From Methylocella tundrae (lineage in GTDB: Bacteria; Pseudomonadota; Alphaproteobacteria; Rhizobiales; Beijerinckiaceae), in NCBI RefSeq assembly GCF_038024855.1, contig NZ_CP139089.1, positions 2,886,501-2,950,500 of the forward strand: a DNA stretch of 64,000 nucleotides, read 5' to 3'. The notes under the pieces are model-generated. The model ran no database searches, was not told the DNA's origin, and worked only from the letters and a program-made list of their open reading frames with translations. This document shows, piece by piece, positions 51,400-61,802 of this stretch. Each line of letters opens with the position of its first letter. The stretch's first letter is position 1. Both the position numbers and the translations under genes were made by a program.

Positions 51400-51731
51400 A
51401 TCTGACCGGCCTCGCTTCCTGTGCATCAGCGCGGCTTTAATGCGCTTCCGTATTATTCGCGCTTTAATCGGCTGCGGCTGTTTTTGCCGGCTGTTGTCAT
51501 CGCGATTATTGTATTGCGATCGAGAAAGGACCGGAGAGCGAAGCGGGATTCCTTTGCCGCTCGCCCTCCGGCAAGGCGCCCGGGAGGAAAGGCGCCAAGT
51601 CGTTGTCTGCCTATGCGAGGGCTGCGTAAGCCCAGACTATTCAATCATCCCGCGCTGGCGCGCCGCTGCGCCAGATACCGATCGGACGCGCAACGAACGA
51701 TGAAGCGTCAAAAAAAGTCGCGCTCCGGTGG
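51400..51731. other. Convergent intergenic region, no gene seen
   Basis: These 332 bases lie between sorB and the convergent hemoglobin gene. Open frames exist on both strands but encode arginine- and proline-rich peptides with no ribosome site, and none resembles a known protein. Confidence 0.5.
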
Positions 51732-52148
51732 TCAGTCCTGGTTTCGACACCCCTCGGCGGCCCGAGTAAAATGACGCATTAGCCGATCCGCGGTCTGTGA
51801 ACCGAGACCAACCTTGGCAATCGCCTTCGTCATGCAGGCGAGCCAAAGATCCCGCTCCTTGCGGCCGATCGGAACATGCGCATGCATCTCTCGAAGATGC
51901 GCATGCCCATATTTCTGCACGTAATATTGCGGACCACCGAGAAAACCGGACAGGAAGTTAAATTGCTCGATTCGAGAATGGGCGACGCCGTGTCCCCGCA
52001 GATGAAGCAGATGTAGTTCCTTCGCCTCCGGGTCCGTCTCGACAATGTCGTAGAACGTCTCGACCAGCCGACGAATTTCCTCCTCGCCACCCATACTCTC
52101 ATAGAGCGATTGCATTTGCCTCAGAGCGCGCACAAACGGATCCTCCAT
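51732..52148 (-). CDS. Group II truncated hemoglobin
   Basis: This 138-residue globin has SLYESMGGEEEIRRLVETFYDIVETDPEAK, FLSGFLGGPQYYVQKYGHAHLREMHAHVPIG and ERDLWLACMTKA. The proximal heme His is in the LREMHAHVPIG stretch, and the Trp of DLWLACM is the G8 Trp of group II. Group II members bind O2 tightly and are linked to redox or reactive-nitrogen protection. It sits downstream of the dimethylamine monooxygenase genes on the same strand, but a repeat of over 100 bases lies between. Confidence 0.88.
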   Translation of the reverse strand: MEDPFVRALRQMQSLYESMGGEEEIRRLVETFYDIVETDPEAKELHLLHLRGHGVAHSRIEQFNFLSGFLGGPQYYVQKYGHAHLREMHAHVPIGRKERDLWLACMTKAIAKVGLGSQTADRLMRHFTRAAEGCRNQD

Positions 52149-52195
52149 CGACGATCGGCGGGTTTTTCGATAAGCCGTAACGTCGCCTTGGGCCG

Positions 52196-52313
52196 CTAGA
52201 GCGCTTACCGATCGAATGGAGTCATTCGATCGCTCAGAAATCGCTCCAGCTTCAAAAGCTTGAGCATATTCTTCTCGATCAGATCGAACCGATCTGATCG
52301 GAATATGCTCTAG
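52196..52313. repeat. Composite palindromic repeat flanked by CTAGAGC / GCTCTAG
   Basis: Two dyads sit inside. At 52209-52232, CGATCGAATG and CATTCGATCG enclose GAGT. At 52262-52310, GAGCATATTC pairs with GAATATGCTC, and inside it CGATCAGATCG pairs with CGATCTGATCG. The outer ends are mirror images (CTAGAGC and GCTCTAG). The right end supplies the stop codon of dmmC on the minus strand. The large hairpin could stabilise or terminate the dmm transcript. Confidence 0.82.
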
Positions 52314-53365
52314 AGCTCCGCCTGCTCTGAGTGGGTTCCGCTCGACAACGCGGCGCCGTCATCGAAAGGCGCGAGATAATCGACGACCATTTTGCGAAAG
52401 CGGGTCAGCCCTTTGTAATCTTCAAGCTCCGGACGAAGATCGCGCAGCACGCGATGCAGGCGCTTGCGCCATTTATCGACTTTTGCGATATCGCCGACGC
52501 TGATCAGATAGCAGCGGATTCCGAACAGAATGGCGTTTGAGCGCGGCAGACGGAAAAGGGTCTGCAATTCAACGCGCAGAAACACCTTGTCGGCGACGTT
52601 TTCAGGGGTGACGGTCGTACGGTCCGGTCCCCACAGGGGATAATTTTCCGGGCTGGTGTCGAGCCTCGGATTGATGGTCATCGTCCAGTTCAATCTGCGC
52701 ACCGGCTGGCCATATTGAAGCCGCAAGAGGAATTTCAGCGCGCGGTCGAAGACGCCGATCTGATGCGCGAGCGGAACCGGTCCGTGCCATTCGTGAAACG
52801 TCATGCCGATGTTGAATTCGAGCGACCAGTCAGCCTGCGTCGTGACCATTCCGCCGTCGACGAATAAATTGTCGTCGCGCTGGTCCTGCAGGGTGAAGTC
52901 GCCCTGCGCCTGGCGCGTGATATATTCGAACGGTTCGCAGGGGAGCGTCGCCTCATCGCCAAAGGTGAATGTTTGCTTCAGTCCGAGCGGGCGATTCTCC
53001 CAGGTCCAGCGGGCTCCATCCTTGGTGAGAGAGAAGTCCTGGGGGTAATCCCTGGCGAAGCTCTCCATGATGAGCTCCAGCGTGTCCCACTGAGCCGCCA
53101 TCATATGCGGCAGCACCTTGCAACGGCCCGGATCCTCCTGCAGCACCAGGGCCCTCTCCCGGCATTCCGCTACATAGTGTTCGTCAATGTCGAACAGATG
53201 GTCGAGAGCCGGCGTCGCCCCGCCCCTGACATGAGGCTCGATGTTGACCGAGTACATGTAGGCGTCTTCGGGGAACGGGAACGGAAAGCGCAGGATGGCC
53301 TCGTCGCTGTTGCAAAAGGCGAAGTCGCGCCGGAATGTCTCAGTCGGTTTGAACCGCGTGTTCAT
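52310..53365 (-). CDS. dmmC: Dimethylamine monooxygenase heme subunit (DUF3445 family)
   Basis: This is a 351-residue protein of the DUF3445 / heme-dependent oxidative N-demethylase family. Visible blocks are FPFPFPEDAYMYSVNIEPH, HMMAAQWDTLELIMESFARDYP, EFNIGMTFHEWHGPVPLAHQ and LFVRVELQTLFRLPRS-like (FLRVELQTLFRLPRSNAILFGIRCYL). The family uses heme in a PAS-like fold to hydroxylate dimethylamine, giving monomethylamine and formaldehyde. It is the last gene of the cluster, after the reductase and the DmmA-like gene. Subunit letters follow gene order and may differ between authors. The ATG at 53365 follows GGAGAAA. Confidence 0.82.
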   Translation of the reverse strand: MNTRFKPTETFRRDFAFCNSDEAILRFPFPFPEDAYMYSVNIEPHVRGGATPALDHLFDIDEHYVAECRERALVLQEDPGRCKVLPHMMAAQWDTLELIMESFARDYPQDFSLTKDGARWTWENRPLGLKQTFTFGDEATLPCEPFEYITRQAQGDFTLQDQRDDNLFVDGGMVTTQADWSLEFNIGMTFHEWHGPVPLAHQIGVFDRALKFLLRLQYGQPVRRLNWTMTINPRLDTSPENYPLWGPDRTTVTPENVADKVFLRVELQTLFRLPRSNAILFGIRCYLISVGDIAKVDKWRKRLHRVLRDLRPELEDYKGLTRFRKMVVDYLAPFDDGAALSSGTHSEQAEL

Positions 53366-53452
53366 CAATTTCTCCGCTTCATTTCGCTGATGTTGGCGCG
53401 CTTGCGTTCACATCATTGGCGTTTCAAACGGCCGAACCGGCGCTCCGCCGTG

Positions 53453-54418
53453 CTATAGATCGAGGATGAGGCTGTTGGTTTTCGCCCTCGAGACGCAAAT
53501 CATGATTGACCGGTTCGATGCGTGCTCCCCGGCGTCAAGAAAATGATCGCGATGATCCGGCTCTCCCTCGATCACGCTCGTCAAGCACTCGCCACAGGCG
53601 CCGCCGCGACACAGGCAGGCAGGCTCAAGGCCGGCTTCCTCAATCGCTTCGAGCAGCGTCTGATCGTCGCGAACACTGACTTTGAGGCCGGAGCGCTGCA
53701 AGATCGCGATGAACGGAACGCCGCCGGCGTGTGCGCCGCCGAACGATTCAGAGTGAAGCTTCGACTTCGGCCATCCATGGTCTCGCGCGGCGGCGAGCGC
53801 CATCGTCATCAGGCCTTCAGGACCGCAGGTATAAAGATGCGTTCCCAGAGGTTGCGATGTGAGCGCTGCTGAAAGATCGAACGCCGCCGAAGCCGGATGA
53901 ATATGGATGTTCGAGGCATCGAAGCAGGATAGAATGCTCTCGAAGACCGACACTTCCTCATCCCGGCAAAAGTGGTGCAGCTCGAACGGCGCTCCGTCTT
54001 GTTTCAACGCCGTCATATAAGCAAGAAAAGGCGTCACGCCGATGCCGCCGCTGACCATCAGATGTTTCTGCGCGATACGCGATATGGGGAACAGATTGCC
54101 CGGCTCGTGCGCGGCGACGATATGCCCTGTCTCGACGGCCTCATGCAGAAAGGCGGACCCTCCCCGCGATTGAGCGACCCGGCGCACAATGATGGCGAGG
54201 TGACTGCGATCAGCCGGCGCGGAGACGATCGAATAAGCGTTCTTCCAGCGCCGGCCGCCGCCCTGCAGCGTCAAGCGAAGATGAGCGCCGGGGCCCGCTG
54301 GCGGAAGTTCGCCGCCATCCGCGGCCTCAAAAACGAAGCGTTTCAGCAAAGGCGAGATTGGCTCGGCCTCGCGAACCCTCAAGGCAAGGTGCTCCACGAA
54401 TTGATCAGCGCCGTTCAT
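53453..54418 (-). CDS. dmmB: Dimethylamine monooxygenase reductase subunit (flavin / 2Fe-2S)
   Basis: This 321-residue phthalate-dioxygenase-reductase-type protein has a flavin barrel (1-100) with NAYSIVSAP, an NAD(P) domain (100-225) with MVSGGIGVTPFLAYMTAL and TCGPEGLM, and a C-terminal plant-type ferredoxin. The ferredoxin reads CLCRGGACGECL with a fourth Cys in SIMICVSRA, giving the C-x4-C-x2-C-x(n)-C cluster pattern. It should move electrons from NAD(P)H to the DUF3445 heme subunit encoded next. Its ATG overlaps the upstream gene stop (ATGA). Confidence 0.88.
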   Translation of the reverse strand: MNGADQFVEHLALRVREAEPISPLLKRFVFEAADGGELPPAGPGAHLRLTLQGGGRRWKNAYSIVSAPADRSHLAIIVRRVAQSRGGSAFLHEAVETGHIVAAHEPGNLFPISRIAQKHLMVSGGIGVTPFLAYMTALKQDGAPFELHHFCRDEEVSVFESILSCFDASNIHIHPASAAFDLSAALTSQPLGTHLYTCGPEGLMTMALAAARDHGWPKSKLHSESFGGAHAGGVPFIAILQRSGLKVSVRDDQTLLEAIEEAGLEPACLCRGGACGECLTSVIEGEPDHRDHFLDAGEHASNRSIMICVSRAKTNSLILDL

Positions 54419-55020
54419 GGAAATGCCTCTTCAATTGAAGGGAGCTCGCCGGGGGATTCGGCGTCAACCTGCACCCCCATGAAGGCCGCGAGCCGCCGCG
54501 AAAAATGATCGCGGACGAGCAGATGCGCGCCACAGCCGCTGCAGGCGACAATATTGGTCGCGACGTTTTCTGTGAAAGCGCGGCAGTGGACGCAATAGAC
54601 GCGCCGCCGTTCCGATCCGGCGTGGGTCAAGTGATATTCGCCATCATCCATGCCCGAGGAGCGCGCGAGCTTCGCGACGTCCCAGACGAAGGCTTCGAGC
54701 CCGACCGCATACAGGCGAAAGCCCATCCGTTCGCGCGCCAGACGATGGGGGAGCGCATCGAGCAACTGCGTCGTCGATCGGAAGCTACGCGAGATTGCGT
54801 TTAGCTCGGGCAGCGGAGATTGGGCGATCCTGCTGTCGCCGAGCGCGGACCAGAACTCGACTCTCGCATTGCCAGGCAAGGACGCCAGCAATTCGGCGCC
54901 TGGCGCCATCGCGTGATCGGCCGCGATAAGATGACTTCGTCCAGTCGGATCGATCGCCAAGGCCTCATATACAGGCCGACTGACTATGCCGGAAACAAGC
55001 ACTTCAAACTCCTTGACCAT
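54415..55020 (-). CDS. dmmA: DmmA-like subunit of dimethylamine monooxygenase
   Basis: This is a 201-residue protein. The N-terminal part (1-130) resembles a small reductase-like or adaptor domain without motifs. The C-terminal part has two C-x-x-C pairs, CVHC and CSGC, eighteen residues apart, in RRVYCVHCRAFTENV and IVACSGCGAHLLVRDHFSRR. This metal-knuckle pattern is that of DmmA C-terminal domains. Gene order and overlap with the reductase support the assignment. The start is taken as the ATG at 55020; a TTG at 55053 with an overly close AGGTGG is less likely. It lies 51 bases after tdm. Confidence 0.78.
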   Translation of the reverse strand: MVKEFEVLVSGIVSRPVYEALAIDPTGRSHLIAADHAMAPGAELLASLPGNARVEFWSALGDSRIAQSPLPELNAISRSFRSTTQLLDALPHRLARERMGFRLYAVGLEAFVWDVAKLARSSGMDDGEYHLTHAGSERRRVYCVHCRAFTENVATNIVACSGCGAHLLVRDHFSRRLAAFMGVQVDAESPGELPSIEEAFP

Positions 55021-55071
55021 CGCGCCAATGGCGACAAACCAAAACAGCCGCAATCCACCTCAGCGGCGCAT

Positions 55072-57378
55072 TTAAGCCCTCACCCGGGATTTATCGGGAT
55101 TGTAATGGGGGAAACGCGTGACTGTCGCCTTCAGCCGCTTCTGTTGTCCGTCCAGCTTCCCGATTTCGACAGGTGTTCCGATCGCGGCGTACGCCATATC
55201 CAACCGCGCCAGCGCGATCGTCTTTGCAAGCTTCGGCGAGCGCGTCGCGCTTGTGACGACGCCGACCTGGGCGCGTCCCACATGGACTGGATCGCCGTGG
55301 CCGACGTGTTCATTTCCCGCGATGTCGAGACCGACGAGTTGACGGACCGGGTGCGCGCGGCGCCGGGCGAGCGCTTCGGAGCCGACATAGGACTCCAGCT
55401 TCTCCGCCGGGACCGAAAAGCCAATGCCCGCTTCAAACGGATCGGTCTGATCGCAGAATTCGAAATGGGCGAAGATCAGACCGGCCTCGATGCGCACCAT
55501 ATCGAGCGCGGCGAAGCCGAACGGCGCGAGTCCATAGGGTTCGCCGGCCGCAACGATGGCGTCCCACACCTTTGGCCCGGAATCGGGATGGCACCAGATC
55601 TCATAGCCAAGTTCGCCCGTATAGCCTGTGCGGGACACGAGCACCGGAGCGTTCGCTATCTTGCCGATGGTGAAGCGGAACCATTTGAGTTCGTCAATTG
55701 AAGGCTGATGCGGCGGCGTCGCCAGAACTTCCCGTAGAATGTCGCGGGATCTTGGCCCTTGCAGGGCGACGTTATGGAGTTGATCCGTCGACGACTTGAC
55801 CCACGCGCGCAGCCCTTGCTCCGCAGCCAGCTGACGCAGCCAGACGCCGCAATAATCGTCGCCGCAGACGAGGCGAAAATTATTCTCGCCCAGGCGGAAG
55901 ACTGTGCCATCGTCGATCATGCCGCCATGCTCGTAGCAAAGAGCGGTATAGACGACCTGCCCGACCGCGAGCTTGCGGATGTTACGCGTGACGGCGCTCT
56001 GAAGCAGGGCTTCGGCGTCGGGGCCGGTGATCTCGAATTTGCGCAACGCGGAAAGATCCATCAAGGCTGCGCGCTCGCGGCAAGCCCAATATTCCGCAAC
56101 AGGTCCGGCGGCGGCAAAGCATTGCGGCATCCAGAAGCCGCGGTATTCGATGAAGCCGCGCGTCAGCGCCGAGGTTCTTGAATGAAAGCCGGACTCGCGC
56201 GTCAGTTTCGGCGGCGCATCGGGTGTCATGCGGTGTGCTATCCCTTTGGAAAAGTTGGAGGCGGCGTCATAGACCCGGACGTGGATGTCGGTCGGCGCCC
56301 AGCCGTTGGCGGGGTCAATGTCATCGGCGCAGGAAGATGAGGCGCAGACGAGATCGGTCAGAGCGCGGAGCAGCACGTAGTCGCCCGGCCGCGACCAGGG
56401 TTCGTCCATCCCGATGCTGTTGTCGTGGGAGACGAATGTGTTGTAGAAAAAATTGACGGCCGGCCATCCGCGGCGGGGCCTGACGCCAAAAGCCGCGAGC
56501 GCCGCATTGAAATTATCAGTGCAGTTGCCATGCCCTGGATAGCCCATATCGTCGTAATATTTTGAATTGCAGGCCAGCATGAAGGTGTCGTGTCTGCCCA
56601 CAGTGTCGCGCACGACTTCGACCAGTGGCCCCATGTCCTGATCAAAATATTTCGAATAGAGACCGGGCCCAGGCGTAGCGGAGCCCATCAGCGTGCGCGT
56701 CGTCGTTGGATCAATGGCGAGTTCGCGTCCGTCTGCGAGAGCCTTGGAGTCGAAGGCGAGAAAGTCAGAACATTGACGCCCCTCGACGTCGATGATCTGA
56801 ATATATTCGCCAGCCGCGACGCGATAGCCGCTGGCCGTCGCGGCCTTCACGCGCAGATCAAGCCTTGGCGTTGCGAGGGGGGGTGGAAGCGCGGCGGCGC
56901 GGTCGTGCGGCGACTGGATATTGATCCGCAGCTCGGTCGGCGCATCTTGCTCGTCCGGCCGCATGCGGTCGCCCGGAGCCGCAAGGAGGCAGCGCATGTC
57001 GGCCGGCGCCTTGAAGCGGACGCTGGCGCCGGCCACGCTTTCACGGCCGAACAACAACGTCGTTTCCAGCAGCTCCGCATCTGCTCGCGCCGCTAGAAAG
57101 GCGCGGGCGAGTTCGGCGTCGGCGCCACAGGCGGTGACGCATTCATCACCGCCGAAGGTCAGCGTCGCAGCATCAGCGAAGTGGCTGCTCAGAACCGGCC
57201 TATCCGAGGCGACAAAAAGTTGACCGATCTGACGGCCTTCAGGATCGATGATTGTCGCCTCGTCGCCAGCGCGGAGGACGAAGGCGGCTGCGCCACCGCC
57301 CGGTGCGCAAAGCAGCCGCGATCGCGGCCGCAACCCTTTAGCTGAGACGTCAAGCGAGCGCGTTACTTCGAGATTCAT
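55072..57378 (-). CDS. tdm: Trimethylamine-N-oxide demethylase
   Basis: This 768-residue two-part enzyme has an N-terminal DUF1989-type region (about 20-395). Its probable metal cysteines are Cys270, Cys286, Cys345 and Cys350, in MLACNSKYYDDM, GHGNCTDNF and VCASSSCADD. A C-terminal GcvT/aminomethyltransferase domain follows (about 400-760; YRGFWMPQCF, RTGYTGELGYEIW, GFAALDMVRIEAGLIF). The first part splits TMAO into dimethylamine and formaldehyde, and the second is thought to pass formaldehyde to tetrahydrofolate. This architecture is the one characterised in Methylocella silvestris. It sits between tmm and dmmA on one strand. Confidence 0.9.
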   Translation of the reverse strand: MNLEVTRSLDVSAKGLRPRSRLLCAPGGGAAAFVLRAGDEATIIDPEGRQIGQLFVASDRPVLSSHFADAATLTFGGDECVTACGADAELARAFLAARADAELLETTLLFGRESVAGASVRFKAPADMRCLLAAPGDRMRPDEQDAPTELRINIQSPHDRAAALPPPLATPRLDLRVKAATASGYRVAAGEYIQIIDVEGRQCSDFLAFDSKALADGRELAIDPTTTRTLMGSATPGPGLYSKYFDQDMGPLVEVVRDTVGRHDTFMLACNSKYYDDMGYPGHGNCTDNFNAALAAFGVRPRRGWPAVNFFYNTFVSHDNSIGMDEPWSRPGDYVLLRALTDLVCASSSCADDIDPANGWAPTDIHVRVYDAASNFSKGIAHRMTPDAPPKLTRESGFHSRTSALTRGFIEYRGFWMPQCFAAAGPVAEYWACRERAALMDLSALRKFEITGPDAEALLQSAVTRNIRKLAVGQVVYTALCYEHGGMIDDGTVFRLGENNFRLVCGDDYCGVWLRQLAAEQGLRAWVKSSTDQLHNVALQGPRSRDILREVLATPPHQPSIDELKWFRFTIGKIANAPVLVSRTGYTGELGYEIWCHPDSGPKVWDAIVAAGEPYGLAPFGFAALDMVRIEAGLIFAHFEFCDQTDPFEAGIGFSVPAEKLESYVGSEALARRRAHPVRQLVGLDIAGNEHVGHGDPVHVGRAQVGVVTSATRSPKLAKTIALARLDMAYAAIGTPVEIGKLDGQQKRLKATVTRFPHYNPDKSRVRA

Positions 57379-57445
57379 TGTTACGCCCTATTCATTGGCG
57401 GCGGTTCACACTGCGTTAGCTCGTTCGAGCTGAAGCGCGCGCCGC

Positions 57446-58813
<1,368 letters not shown>

Positions 58814-58855
58814 TTATTCAAAACTGTGGTTGATCATAGACGTTGGCGAACCCGT

Positions 58856-59992
58856 TCAGCGTGGAGACCGCTCGCTCAAGGGATGGGTGCGAAGACGAAG
58901 CGGATCGTAGAAGGGCGTTTTGACCACGCGCGCTTTGAAGATTCCGGCGTCGCTCCGGATCTCGAGCTCCGTCCCGAACCCTTTGTGCGCCGGCTCAACA
59001 TGCGCCAGGGCGATCGAACGCATCAGATGCTGGCTGTATGTGCTGCTGTTGACGATGCCGGTCTGCTTGCCGCCTTTGAAGATCTGTGCGCCGGGCTCGA
59101 TGGCCTCGTGATGATCGATCTCGATTCCGACTTGCGCAACGCGCTTCTGTCCGCGTCGGCGCGAGAGAGCGTCCTTGCCGCGGAACGAAGGCTTGTCGAG
59201 ATCAACCGTCCAGTCGACGCCGACTTCCCATGGCGTGGTGTCGCCCTCTGGCATGTCATAAGGGAAGAACAAAAGGCCGCCCTCGACGCGCACGATGTCA
59301 AGACAGGCCCAGGAGACGGCCATCGCGCCGAAAGGCTTTCCGGCGTCGAGAATGGAGTCCCAGATGAAGACGGCGTCTGCGGCCCTGCAGAAGACTTCAT
59401 AACCGCGCTCACCCGAATAGCCGCCCCGCGCGATCGAAACGTCGCGGCCAAACAGAGTGGTTTTCCGGTGCTCGAAATAGCGCAGGTCGGCGAGGTTCAT
59501 GGGTGTATGGGGCGCAAGAATGTCGAGCGCCTTCGGTCCTTGAAGCGACAGAATATGCGTATCGTTGTCTTTGCGGAAATGCACTTCCCGCCCAGCGGCG
59601 ATGCTCGGCAGAACATCCTCGAGTGCGCCGCCGCCGTGCGAAATCCGATAGGCGTCCGGACCGTCGCAATAAATCAGAACGTCGTCGATCAAAGAGCCGT
59701 TATCGTCGACGATATTGCTGAGCGCCGATGTGCCCGGCTTAATTTTTGTGATGTCGGAGGTAAGCATCTCGTTCAGCGCGCTGAGCGCGTCCCTCCCGGA
59801 CACGTCGATGAGGCGCAGGGCCGTCACATCGAACAGGCCTGCGCTGGTTCGCACGGTTGTCGTCTCAACGTAAGGATCTGTAGCGTAGAGCTGCGGGATG
59901 GGCATGTCGTTCCAGGACGACTCGAATTTGGTCCCGAGTTGCCGGTGGCGTTCATTCAACACGGATTGGCGGGAATAGACATGGGTGTTCAT
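58856..59992 (-). CDS. GcvT-family aminomethyltransferase-like protein of the methylamine cluster
   Basis: This 378-residue single-domain GcvT relative has TSAGLFDVTALRLIDVSGRDAL, ILSLQGPKALDIL, GGYSGERGYEVFC, ACLDIVRVEGGLLFFPYDM and an end with STYSQHLMRSIALAHVE. Such proteins bind tetrahydrofolate. In dimethylamine clusters of marine bacteria a GcvT-like DmmD accompanies DmmABC and is thought to channel formaldehyde to methylene-tetrahydrofolate. The same job is likely here, for the DMA step or alongside Tdm. The ATG at 59992 (MNTHVYSRQ) is preferred. It lies between the permease and tmm. Confidence 0.82.
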   Translation of the reverse strand: MNTHVYSRQSVLNERHRQLGTKFESSWNDMPIPQLYATDPYVETTTVRTSAGLFDVTALRLIDVSGRDALSALNEMLTSDITKIKPGTSALSNIVDDNGSLIDDVLIYCDGPDAYRISHGGGALEDVLPSIAAGREVHFRKDNDTHILSLQGPKALDILAPHTPMNLADLRYFEHRKTTLFGRDVSIARGGYSGERGYEVFCRAADAVFIWDSILDAGKPFGAMAVSWACLDIVRVEGGLLFFPYDMPEGDTTPWEVGVDWTVDLDKPSFRGKDALSRRRGQKRVAQVGIEIDHHEAIEPGAQIFKGGKQTGIVNSSTYSQHLMRSIALAHVEPAHKGFGTELEIRSDAGIFKARVVKTPFYDPLRLRTHPLSERSPR

Positions 59993-60083
59993 CGAAGAGC
60001 GTCCCTTGATGCATTCCATTGAAGTTGGAAGCGTGTTTTTGAGAGAGCCGCGCCCGCACCGGAACGATTCGGGCGCGGAAGGT

Positions 60084-61802
60084 TTAGAGCTGGAAGAACC
60101 AGTTGGCGGCGAGCAAGACGACGACGCCGGCGATCAGCGTCAAATAGGGAAGAAAGCCGGCTTTCTTCGTCACAATCGTTTTTCCGTCGCCGATTTGAAG
60201 ATCCTCAAAGGTCTCGTGCGGGAACTTGCCGCCGTCCTGGACATAGTGCCGGTAGAGAAAAACGGGGATGATGAGCGCCGCCGTGCCGAGGCCGGCCCAT
60301 AGCGCCACCGGATTCCAGACTTTCGCGCCGGCGCCCATGAATATGACGTTGACGAAGGCGAAGACCGCGCCGAGCCCGATGATCCAGGAGGGCGCTTTGT
60401 ATGGGCGCGGAACATGCCCCGAATCGATCCGGTGGAGCCAGCCGGAATTGAGATTGAGGAAGTTGAAGATGATGTAGCCGCAGTTAGACACCGCGAGGAT
60501 GAAGAAGAAGCTCGTGGCGTCGGCGCAGGCGATGGCGAGGAGGATCAAATTGAAGGTCAGATCGGTCCACATCGCGCGCGTCGGCGCGCCATGCTCGTTG
60601 ACATGGCTGAGGTAGCGGGGCAGCCAGCCATCGACCGATCCCTGATAGAGCGTGCGCGACGATCCGGCCATCGCGGTCATGATTGAGAGAATGAGAGCCA
60701 GTATCATCAGCATCACAAGGATGCTCTCGACAAATTTGCCGCCGCCGACCATATGCGCCATGGCCTGGGCGACGCCGGAGCCGTCGACGATCGCCGGATC
60801 GAGCATTCCGTTTAGGCCGAGTACGCCCTGGAATGTGAACGGCACCAGGATGAACAGGGCCATGCAAAGAAGGCCGGAATAAAAGATCGCTTTGAATGTA
60901 TCCTTCGAAGGGTCGCGAAATTCGCTCGTGTAGCAGACAGCGGTTTCAAATCCATAGGTCGACCACGCGGCGATGAACATGCCGCCGAGGGCGAGAGTCC
61001 AACCCGGTATGTTCCAGCTTCCTGGTTCTGGCGCCGAGGCGGCCGCGAGTGGAACGAGCGGAGAGAAGTTACTCCAGTCCACTTTGCCGGTAAGAAGCGG
61101 AACCACACCGACGACGACCATTGGTATGATGACAGTCAGGCCAATCCATTTCTGGACATTCGCCGTGCCGAGAATGCCGCGGTGCTGAATCGCGAAAACC
61201 ATCAACATCAAGACGGCGCCGACAAAGAACGCCGCATTGAACGAGAAGCTGACCGGGCCGATTGAGTGCGTGAACGCCGTCCAGTTGCGAATATCCGGCG
61301 TCAGCGCCGCAACCGCCGCCGCAGCCTTGTCGGCGTCGGACCCGGAGATGCTCGCGCCATGCGTTGCGAGCCATTGCGCGACTTCCGGTCCACTTGCCAG
61401 CGGGACGGGAGCCAGCGCGTTCAAGATGTAGGCCGCGGCAATTGAGCAACCAAGAGAGAGCACAGGGCTCCAGGCGAACCAGTTGCACCACACGGAGAGC
61501 GGAGCGACCAATTTCGAGTAGCGGACCCATGCCGCAGCGCCGTAGATCGAGGCGCCGCCGGATTTGTTCGGGAACAGGCCCGCTATTTCCGCATAGGTAA
61601 ATGACTGAAGGAAGCCGAGGACGATCGAAACCGTCCATATGAGAAAGGCGAGCTTCCCGGTCGTTCCGGCGATGCCGCCAATGGAGAAGAGGACGAGGGC
61701 CGGGACGCCGCTCGCTACCCAGAAGGCGCCGGTCCAGTTGATAGATCGGTGAAGCTTTCCTTCAGCCTCGCTGCCGAGTGACGTCTCGACGATGCTTGTC
61801 AT
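60084..61802 (-). CDS. APC-superfamily permease, probable TMAO/methylamine transporter
   Basis: This 572-residue membrane protein has twelve or more spans. Amino-acid-permease features include ALVLFSIGGIAGTTGKLAFLIWTVSIVLGF, AEIAGLFPNKSGGASIYGAAAWVRYSKLVAPLSVW and GWTLALGGMFIAAWSTYGFETAVCYTSEFRDPSKDT. A TMAO permease of this type has been described from the tmm-tdm locus of Methylocella. Because it is the first gene of the cluster here, TMAO or a methylamine is the likely substrate. A very strong GGAGGAG ribosome site lies just upstream of the ATG. A promoter candidate is about 80 bases further up. Confidence 0.82.
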   Translation of the reverse strand: MTSIVETSLGSEAEGKLHRSINWTGAFWVASGVPALVLFSIGGIAGTTGKLAFLIWTVSIVLGFLQSFTYAEIAGLFPNKSGGASIYGAAAWVRYSKLVAPLSVWCNWFAWSPVLSLGCSIAAAYILNALAPVPLASGPEVAQWLATHGASISGSDADKAAAAVAALTPDIRNWTAFTHSIGPVSFSFNAAFFVGAVLMLMVFAIQHRGILGTANVQKWIGLTVIIPMVVVGVVPLLTGKVDWSNFSPLVPLAAASAPEPGSWNIPGWTLALGGMFIAAWSTYGFETAVCYTSEFRDPSKDTFKAIFYSGLLCMALFILVPFTFQGVLGLNGMLDPAIVDGSGVAQAMAHMVGGGKFVESILVMLMILALILSIMTAMAGSSRTLYQGSVDGWLPRYLSHVNEHGAPTRAMWTDLTFNLILLAIACADATSFFFILAVSNCGYIIFNFLNLNSGWLHRIDSGHVPRPYKAPSWIIGLGAVFAFVNVIFMGAGAKVWNPVALWAGLGTAALIIPVFLYRHYVQDGGKFPHETFEDLQIGDGKTIVTKKAGFLPYLTLIAGVVVLLAANWFFQL

